DNA from: Alopecurus myosuroides
Taxonomy: Eukaryota; Streptophyta; Magnoliopsida; Poales; Poaceae
Direction: 5' to 3'
Assembly (NCBI GenBank): GCA_028641055.1
Contig: CM054058.1
Coordinates: forward strand, 84,548,020-84,612,019
Length of the DNA: 64,000 bases
In this document: positions 56,891 to 64,000 of the stretch, in pieces
Numbering within the stretch: position 1 is the first letter of the stretch
How the letters are laid out: each line of letters starts with the position of its first letter
Position numbers and translations under genes: made by a program
The notes under the pieces: model-generated
Database searches by the model: none
The model's input: the letters and a program-made list of their open reading frames with translations, nothing else
Told to the model about the DNA's origin: nothing

Positions 56891-57739
56891 GAGCGACGGG
56901 CGTGCGTTGGTCCTCCTCGAATTGGGGCTGATGTGGGGGGAGGTTAGCGATTGCGTCGGCTGCGTGGATTGATGCGGTAGGGCAAGATGTCAACGCATAT
57001 GGCTGGTGGGATATCAAACAAATCACGATCACGATGAAGGCCTAGCAGTCAGCGCGTGCGAGCGGATGATGGCAGACGAGAGGATGGTCTGCTCGACGAC
57101 GTACCAACGTACGTTGAAGTCCCATATAATAGTAAAGTTTAGAGAGTCTAATTAGAGCTTCTAATTAGAGATCCCTCTAGTTAAATTAGAACTTCTTCTA
57201 ATTGGGATTTTGAGATTTACTCTGCCAATTAGATCTAGATTCTAGTTGATCTCTCTCATGTATTGAGAATTCCAGCTTCTTATACACTTATGACGTCTAG
57301 TTCTGGATGACGAAGCACTGCAGAACGGGTCCCAATGTATATGTATGAATTCTCAAGGGGTAACACGTGAGAAGCTCACTCTGCTGGATCAAGGTGCTGG
57401 ATATAGGGAGTCGGCAACATCCTCACCTACAAGCTTGTGCGTGAGGATTTTCTACAGGATTCATCGACATTATGACTGACATCTCGTGCTCTTCTACAGT
57501 GTTTGGTATACAGTCTCGAATTTGATTTGGGTATCATTATTCACTCTTATCATAGATAAATCATGGTGGTTACGCAGCATGCATGGCGAAAAATTTAGAA
57601 TCTATTACACGTAAACAAGTATTCTCTTGTCCAACTATCACAAGGGCCCGATGAGTTTGGTGGAAGTTATCAGAGAAAGGAAAATTCTCGGTAAATTCCA
57701 TGTATAGGGCGTTGGTCTACTTTGTAATCCTAGTCGATA
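56891..57739. other. Flank beyond the gypsy element, no gene supported
   Basis: It continues the unique flank of the array (GAGCGACGGGCGTGCG). It includes a TAATTAGA-rich stretch (57130-57240) with repeated CTAATTAGAG words. Short frames only. Confidence 0.5.
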
Positions 57740-57910
57740 ACATAAAAAAAAATGACGAATGAAGGTACCTCTTAAATTAAAATTATTCGTACGGTATCTT
57801 CGTAAAGACGTCATTTTAGTTCAGGATAATCTTGTCAAACGTAACTGGCATGAGAGTACGAAGTGTGTCTCCTGTTCTCTGTTAAACACTTATTCTTCAA
57901 GTGGAAACTA
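57740..57910. repeat. Diverged copy of the R repeat outside the array
   Basis: AATGAAGGTACCTCTTAAAT, GGTATCTTCGTAAA, CGTAACTGGCATGA and TAAACACTTATT follow the same order as the R repeat of the triplicated units (compare 12590-12750), with clear divergence. Confidence 0.65.
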
Positions 57911-58355
57911 GCGGTTATATTGTCGCTCTGGCTATATTGTCGTTATATTGTCGTCTGACTATGTAGAAAAAAATTTAACAAAGATTTTTCTCGTTTGCAG
58001 ACTCTTTACCAATGCGTGGTTACTCTCCTTTTATGATCCATATTACAACGGTGGAGTTTCAAGAGAAGTTTTCACAGAGGTTTTTATCTCCAAATTGGGC
58101 CATCGTAGGCGACGACAATTTATGTCTTTTTGATTGTAAAAGGTCTATTGCTGCCTTTTGTTTTTTATTTTCAGTCGTTTGGTTTGCGGCTGTGTGCATC
58201 TTTATTTCGAAGAGTCTATATAATTAAACTTTTTAAATAATAAAGTAATAGAAGTCTTTTATGAAGAAAAACTTGCATATATACAACTTGTCCTGCTTGT
58301 TCAAAAAAAAAATTGCCCTGCAATTCTCTCCCTTCCCCATCTGTATATATCGCTA
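57911..58355. other. Unassigned AT-rich stretch
   Basis: An acceptor-like TTTCTCGTTTGCAG at about 57988-58001 precedes a short frame, but there is no conserved domain and no partner exon. Confidence 0.4.
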
Positions 58356-58446
58356 TAAGAGCATGTCTAACAGACCCCTTATGTTTTCGCCCCCTAAAAC
58401 GCGTGTAGAGGGCCCTGTATACGCATTTCGCCGGCCAAAAACTCGG

Positions 58447-58530
58447 GCGAGCTAGCAGACCCCCTACTCCCACCCCGTAAAACAGAATATTCTGTTTTAC
58501 GGGGTGGGGGTAGGGGGTCTGCTAGCTCGC
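58447..58530. repeat. 84-bp near-perfect palindrome
   Basis: The two 42-bp arms meet at GAATATTC (centre 58488/58489) and differ at one pair (58468/58509). The arm carries GAGCTAGCAGACCCCC, similar to the element's own terminal GAGCATGTCTAACAGACCCC. Confidence 0.95.
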
Positions 58531-58724
58531 ACGAGCTTTTGGCCCCTCACAAAACAGGGTTTTGCAGGGTTTAGCACAACTACACAAGCATATCAAATAT
58601 GGCAGATTCAAGATATGCGATGCATAATCCATAGTTTTACATCACAATTAGATCAACAAGTTCATAGGTCATGTTCTAGGTATAGAGGTTCCCAAAAGTA
58701 CTGCCACCACCAACGCGATCGACA

Positions 58725-60332
58725 TCAATCTTGCAGCCCACCGTCGGCACCACCACTCACCGAAGTTGAAGCACCAAGGTTGGATGCCTCGCGAGCTTGA
58801 CGCGCCTGCAACTTCCTCGCCATGATCTCGGCCTTGCTCTCCTTCCACCACAGCAGCTGATCCTCGTCCATGTCCTTGGTGTTCATCATCATGATCTCCT
58901 TCTCCTCGGCCAAGAGCTCCTTCATGGCTTTGGTTTGTTTGAGAGCCAACATTTGGGCATCCAACTCGGCCTTGCGCATAGCCTCCTCTCTTTTTGCAGC
59001 CACCTTGGCAAGCTTCACCTCCTTTTTCTTCTCGGTGATGAGGACCTTGGTCTCCAATGTCTTGAATGCTATTTCCTCCTTTGCCCTAATGTGCTGATCC
59101 ATCTTGTCCTTGAAGCTAGCTGCCTCGGCTTCTAGCCTCTGCCTCTCCTTCGCCTTCTTGGTGCCCTCGGGCTTGCCTACGTTGCGACCACCCATGTCTT
59201 CCTCTTCATCATCCATGTTGAGCATTGCCTCCTTCTTGCACTTTGGCTCTTCGTCCCTCAACTTCCACTTGGGAAGGTGTTGGAGCAATTTGAAGCAATG
59301 CTCAAACTGAAATTCCTTGTTCTTTGACCCGGCCATATCTTTGTACCGCAATTGAGCATACTTGGGCTGCACAACAACAATGTAGTGTGATGTTTACACA
59401 AAAACACATAGTTTGCACAAGAAATCTGTCACAAAACTTACGTAGTCCGTTGCCACACATCCACTTGGTGGATTATCCGCCACTTGGTCCATGGCAGCGC
59501 TCCAACGAGAACAAGCTGGCTTGATCGCGTTCCACCTGCCTTCAAGGGAGCGGTAGGATCGATCCGCCAAAGTCTTCGTGCGAGGCTTGAGCTTGTGGTA
59601 AAGATCCTCAATTCGTTGCCAATAGCGCTTGCCGGTTTGATCGGTGCCGGTGGCAGCATCCATAGACACTTTGCCCCACGCACGGACCAATGTGACATCT
59701 TCAATCTCGGTGTAGTTGGGCTGCTTCCCCGATTTGCTCCGCCGCGCAGTAGCCTCGTCCACCTCAACCACGTCGTCGTCCACCTCTTCGTCCGCCTCTT
59801 CATCCTCGCCATAGTCACCGTACTCGTCGTCGAAGCCACCAATGCCCGAATCCAAGTCCACCGCAGAATCGTTGAGCATATCCATGTAGGATGTCGCGGC
59901 AGCAGGCGCAGGCACATCGTCGAGCACCTGGCGGGCACCAGCGGGCGGCGGCGTGGGCAACCGCGGCGTGGGCGGCGTGGGAGCAGGCAGAACGACCGGT
60001 GACGGAACCTCGGCGACCACCTGCGTGGGCGGATCGTCCGCTGCAGGCGTGCCGGCCTTCTTCACCTTTGGCGGCCGCCCCCTCGTCGCGAATGACTTCA
60101 CCCTCTTGGCGGTAGCAACAGTGGCCGCCGCCGCCCCCGCCGCCGTCGCTACCGCAGGCCCCGGCGGTGTGTCGAAGAAGAGCTTCGGGATCCTCTTCCT
60201 CTTCATCGGCATGGTGGCCGAGATGATGGCGGCGACATCGGCGGAGGCCGCGGCGTCGACGGTGGCAGTATTCACCACCTCGGACATGGGTGCCGCGCCG
60301 TCGGCGGTGGGAGGGGCTTGCGAGGAGTCCAT
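58725..60332 (-). CDS. Myb/trihelix-like protein with NAM-associated C-terminal domain
   Basis: Two exons, 60332-59442 and 59366-58725, with a 75-bp GTAAGT...GCAG intron in phase 0, encode about 510 residues. The N-terminal half is Ala/Pro-rich with acidic runs. A Myb/SANT-like domain (YTEIEDVTLVRAWGKVSMDA, GKRYWQRIEDLYHKL, RSLEGRWNAIKPACSRW) follows at about residues 215-295. The second exon has KEFQFEHCFKLLQHLPKWKL and a Lys/Glu-rich coiled coil, the pattern of NAM-associated proteins. In PIF/Harbinger elements such proteins are ORF1 factors that bind the element ends and carry the transposase into the nucleus. The ATG at 60332 (MDSSQAPPTADGAAP) is chosen because upstream codons look like terminal-repeat DNA. 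The frame appears intact. Confidence 0.75.
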
Positions 60333-60670
60333 GGCGGCGAGATCTGGCCACGCGGTGGTCGGGGATGGCGAGGAGGCGGATTTCCGGCGGCGGCGGCGGC
60401 GGTTGGGAGGTTCGCGCACGATGGGGGAAAAGGTGAGGGGTTGGACCTCTATATCTCCTCCCGACCCGCACATGTAGGGGTCGACGGGCCGCCCCCTACC
60501 CAAACTTGTAAAAAATCGTCCGGGTGGTCCATTTACGGGGCGTGCTAGATGGCCGGGTAGAGCCCAAACCCGTATATCGGCGGTTATTATACGGGGTTGG
60601 GCCATTTAGGGGGTCTGTTAGACATGCTCTAACACCTAAACCTACCCGCGAATGGACCAGGACCAGCTAG

Positions 60671-60678
60671 TATAAATT
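60671..60678 (+). promoter_or_regulatory. TATA box of the UGT gene
   Basis: TATAAATT lies 90 bp before the start codon and only about 40 bp from the end of the PIF element. Confidence 0.5.
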
Positions 60679-60760
60679 GTGGAGACACGTTCTGCTAGCT
60701 GGTACAAATGCAACGGTCCCATCTGAGCAATAAAATAATCTTTGTCACTACTACAGAGAG

Positions 60761-62237
60761 ATGGCGAGTGAGTCGGAGCCCGCTGGCGATCTCCACGTCC
60801 TGCTGCTGCCGTACCCGAGCCAGGGCCACATCAACCCGATTCTCCAGTTCGGCAAGCGCTTGCTCGGCTGCGCCCACACCAGCGTTCGTTGCACGCTCGC
60901 CCTCACGCCCTACCTCCTGGGCCAGAGCCGGGACAGTTGCGCCGGCGCCGCCCGCGTCCACCTCGCCGAGATCTCCGACGGCTTCGACCGCGCCGGGTTC
61001 CTCGAGGCCGACGGCGACGTCGCCGCCTACCTAGCCCGGCTGGAGTCTGCCGGGTCCCGCACCGTTGACGCGCTGCTGCGCTCCGAGGCGGCGCACGGAC
61101 GGCAGGTTACCGCGGTGGTGTACGACGCGTTCCTGCAGCCTTGGGCGCCGCGCGTGGCGCGGCGGCTCGGCGTCGCGTGCGTGCCCTTCTTCACGCAGGC
61201 GCCGGCCGTTCTCGTGGCGTACGCGCACGCCCGGGCTGGAACTGGAAGCACGGACGGGCTGCCAGCCGGCCTGAAGCCGGAGGATCTGCCGAGCTTCTTG
61301 TCCGTGCCCGACGACTGCCCCGCGTACCGGGACCTGCTGCTGAGCCAGTTCGTGGGCCTCGACGCCGTCGACCACGTCCTCGTCAACTCCTTCCATGAGC
61401 TGCAGCCGCTGGTACGCACGCACTTGAATGCATCAAATCACTCACGTCTCTAGCTCCACCAGACCTCACCTCACTCGCTGGCTACTATTTTACTCACGAA
61501 AGGAATCGGAGTACATGGCGTCCACGTGGGGGGCCAAGACGGTGGGCCCGACAGTGCCGTCGGCGTACCTTGACAACCGCCTGCCCGGCGACGTCTCCTA
61601 CGGCTTCCACCTCCACAACCCTGCAAAGGCCACCACCAAGGCCTGGCTGGACGCGCAACCCCCGCGCTCCGTCGTGTACATCGCCTTCGGCAGCCTCGCT
61701 GTGCTGGGGCAGGCCCAGATGGCCGAGATGGCGGAGGGCCTGCACGGCAGCGGCAAGGCGTTCCTGTGGGTCGTCAGGTCCTCGGAGATCTCTAAAATCC
61801 CGGACGACTTTCCGGCTAGGGCCGCCCGCAGGGGCCTCATCGTGCCGTGGACGGCGCAGCTGGAGGTGCTGGCGCATGACTCCATTGGATGCTTCGTGAC
61901 GCACTGCGGGTGGAACTCCACGACGGAGGCGCTGTGCGCCGGCGTGCCTATGGTGGCGGTGCCGCAGTGGTCAGACCAGCCCATGAACGCCAAGTACATC
62001 GAGGACGTGTGGCGCGTCGGCGTGCGCGCGCGGCACGACGACGAAGCGGTAGTGAGGAGGGAGGAGGTGGAGAGGTGCATTAGGGAGGTGATGGGGGACG
62101 GCAAGTATCTACGCAGTGCCTCGGAGTGGAAGGAGAAGGCAAAGAGGGCCATGGCCGAAGGTGGCAGCTCTGACAAGAACATCACTGAATTTCTTCGCGC
62201 ATTAGGCCAGGCCAAGAAAATCTCACGTCAAGAATAA
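60761..62237 (+). CDS. UDP-glycosyltransferase, family 1, UGT74-like
   Basis: Two exons, 60761-61411 and 61503-62237, separated by a 91-bp GT-AG intron in phase 0, encode 461 residues, a normal length. The catalytic His is H23 in LLLPYPSQGHINP and the partner Asp is D122 in AVVYDAF. The PSPG donor-sugar box covers residues 333-376, from WTAQLEVLAHDSIGC through HCGWNSTTEAL to VPQWSDQ, exactly 44 residues and ending in the Gln usual for UDP-glucose users. WTAQ replaces the more common WCPQ/WAPQ. The protein is cytosolic and transfers sugar to small acceptors. The EYMASTWGAKTVGPTVPS segment points to the UGT74 group, whose members glucosylate acids, hormones or xenobiotics. The acceptor cannot be told from sequence. 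AATAAA at 62332 may serve polyadenylation. Confidence 0.93.
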
Positions 62238-62671
62238 TGGACCTCCTTGTGTAAGTTTCAGTTCATCAGTTGACACTCCCCATCTATTGTTCAGTACGGG
62301 GAGATCTAGCTACAGCAGTTCTAAGCACATCAATAAATTAATAAGGATGGGGTTTGTTACATGTTCCTCCTCCTTCCTTCCTTGGACTCTCTCTCTCTTC
62401 GTATGAACAACACCAGGGAAGCAGAAGGTATGGCTGGTACAAGATACGCACTGAAAACAGGCACATTACAGTTCACTTCTAAAGTTCTAGTGGCTAAATT
62501 TAATGCAACGTGGCTACATCAGGCTCTGCAGTTATGCTAAATTTGGTTGCCAAATTGGCATCCGTTTTCTACACTATAGAGATCACAAATCTTGATGCCA
62601 AAACCAAATAATTTGACGTAGGACCAACCAGAAAATACAATGTCAAATTCATTTAAGTGAATAAAATAATG
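62238..62671. other. UGT 3' flank
   Basis: 3' UTR and AT-rich flank with AATAAA at 62332-62337. No gene. Confidence 0.5.
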
Positions 62672-63110
62672 CTCTCTCTCTCCCAAAATAGGACACCTAT
62701 AGTTTTTACTGAAAGTCAAACTATTCAAAGTTTGACCAACTATATAGAAAATTGGTGGACATTTAAAATCTCAAATCAAGATAGTTAAAACCATCATGAA
62801 ATGTATTTTGATATCATGTGGATTTGGTATTGTACAATTTGATATATTTTTTTATATAGTTGGTCAAAATTTAAAAAGTTTTTATAGTTTTTACTGAAAG
62901 TCAAACTATTTAAAGTTTGATCAACTATATAGAATAATTGGTGGACACTTAAAATCTCAAATCAAGACAGTTAAAACCATCATGAAATGTATTTTGATAT
63001 CACGTGGATTTAGTATTGTACAATTTGTTTTTTTTATATAGTTGGTCAAAATTTTAAAAGTTTGACTTTATTCAAAAACTATAGGCGCCCTATTTTGGGA
63101 CGGAGGGAGT
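62672..63110. mobile_element. Stowaway-like MITE with internal duplication
   Basis: The right end GGGACGGAGGGAG is followed by TA, the Stowaway terminus and target. The left end CTCTCTCCCAAAATAGG is its degenerate counterpart. Inside, a segment of about 185 bp (TTTTTACTGAAAGTCAAACT to TATAGTTGGTCAAAAT) is present twice in tandem, at about 62702-62875 and 62886-63052. Confidence 0.75.
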
Positions 63111-63112
63111 AA

Positions 63113-64000
63113 GATGGAGGGATGAGACTAGAGAGAAGTGAACAACCCAAAATATTTTATTATTACTTTATACTTAGTGGACCACACATTTAGTGATTTT
63201 GACATTTAGTTTTGACTTTGCCACATTATAGCTAACATAGTAAAGTTAGCACTTATGCCAAATAAATCTGTGTGACAAATTTGACTTTGATAACACCGTG
63301 GATGTCCTTACTAATCCCTCCTTACTAATCCCTCCATAACACTGGGACATGAGTGCACTAAAGTACCAACAGGACCTATCACAGCTTTATAAACGTCTAC
63401 CCAAGTCGCTGCTTTCTGAATTCAAATGCTAACTGTAATACGAAGCTGCACTATGCAAGACTTTTAGTGCCCATCTGCCAAAGGCTTTGAGTACAATGGA
63501 ACGTGTGGAATATAAGGAGTCCTGCCCCGCTCAATCTGACACACGTCCTTTTGCAATCCATCTCATATGACATTAGAATGTTCTTCCCAAAAGCAAAAAG
63601 GTACGAAAATCATATTGCGTTCGGGGTGAAATGAGATGACCTTGTAATTTGCAAATGATGAAAACCATTCTCCAAACAGCTCCAAGTGACCGACGTACGT
63701 TGTGTTTTAAGGTCAATTTTTCACTACCGTAGTCTTCTAGAGCCTATACTGACAGTTTAGAACAATCGGAACGAGAGTAACGATCAACAAGGTAGCACGT
63801 ATGCCTAGATACCTTTTTCTTTGGTCCCACTAAATTGACGATGTGATTGGATAGATTGTACTACTTTACCAACAACTCTACCAACAACCATTGAGATAGT
63901 TGTATGATATCTTGTTGGTTGATGAGTTGGACTACTATCATACGGGTTTATCTTACAATCCATTAAAGATGCCCTAATATGGTACCACGGGAATCTCAAT
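63113..64000. other. Right end, no gene supported
   Basis: AT-rich DNA with short direct repeats (CTTACTAATCCCTCC twice at about 63308-63335). A possible MITE-like segment holds TACCAACAACTCTACCAACAAC and TTGTTGGTTGATGAG near 63868-63930. No credible frame. Confidence 0.4.

Larger units (their letters stand above)
58359..60629. mobile_element. PIF/Harbinger-type element, ORF1 only
   Basis: The inverted termini GAGCATGTCTAACAGACCCC (58359) and its complement ending at 60629 are flanked by TAA at 58356-58358 and 60630-60632. The 3-bp TWA target and the termini fit PIF/Harbinger. It is 2,271 bp and encodes one spliced minus-strand gene of Myb-like type. No DDE transposase frame is seen, so it is non-autonomous. 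Confidence 0.75.

Noticed and set aside
59815..60477. Alternative frames opposite the Myb-like gene
   Set aside because: Shadow of the Ala/Pro-rich coding exon; the chosen frame has the Myb and NAM-associated domains and a phase-matched intron.
61027..61423. Minus-strand frames of 130 codons within the UGT exon
   Set aside because: High GC third positions of the UGT gene create long antisense frames; no domain.

Overview
This window is nuclear DNA from a grass, most likely a Pooideae genome of the wheat, barley, oat or ryegrass type. The evidence is the roughly 1.5-kb LTRs that begin TGATA(C/T)GTC and are followed by TGGCGCCG-type primer binding sites, a CACTA transposon, Stowaway- and Tourist-like MITEs, a LINE tail, a PIF/Harbinger-type element, plant-style split genes (GT-AG introns), and GC-rich grass coding sequence. 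I see no bacterial or organellar signal, no tRNA or rRNA gene and no CRISPR array.

Layout. Bases 1-7348 are nested and inverted pieces of LTR retrotransposons. Bases 7349-8340 are a decayed minus-strand CACTA transposase, followed by a 135-bp minisatellite. Bases 8649-39340 are three head-to-tail, nearly identical copies of a 10.23-kb unit. Each unit holds a 5'-truncated GDSL-lipase pseudogene, a block of older internal repeats with a 5'-truncated LINE, one single-exon MATH-BTB gene on the minus strand, two MITEs, a TE-derived block and an AT-rich stretch with one exon-like segment. The MATH-BTB reading frame is open in units 2 and 3. In unit 1 it is broken by four single-base G losses.

Bases 39462-56885 are one Ty3/gypsy retrotransposon of the Tat type. 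It has 493- and 492-bp LTRs about 1% apart, a TCGAT/CCGAT target duplication, a second RNase H domain and an antisense ORF region. Its gag frame is split by a 4,636-bp CACTA element (40363-44998, TCG target duplication). The CACTA carries a truncated TNP2-type transposase and a small viroplasmin-like (RNase H1 N-terminal-like) protein with a C-terminal membrane segment. The gag-pol frame also has three in-frame stops, so this copy cannot make its own full polyprotein by ordinary translation.

Bases 58359-60629 are a PIF/Harbinger-type element encoding a Myb/trihelix-like plus NAM-associated protein on the minus strand. It ends about 40 bp upstream of the TATA box of an intact two-exon UDP-glycosyltransferase gene (60761-62237). 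The right end holds a Stowaway-like MITE and unassigned AT-rich DNA.

The likely functional host genes are the MATH-BTB copies (Cullin-3 ubiquitin ligase adaptors) and the glycosyltransferase. The most unusual features are the recent gene-containing triplication, with its single repeated breakpoint, and the viroplasmin-like cargo of the CACTA element. Family names rest on motif recognition by eye; no database search was run.
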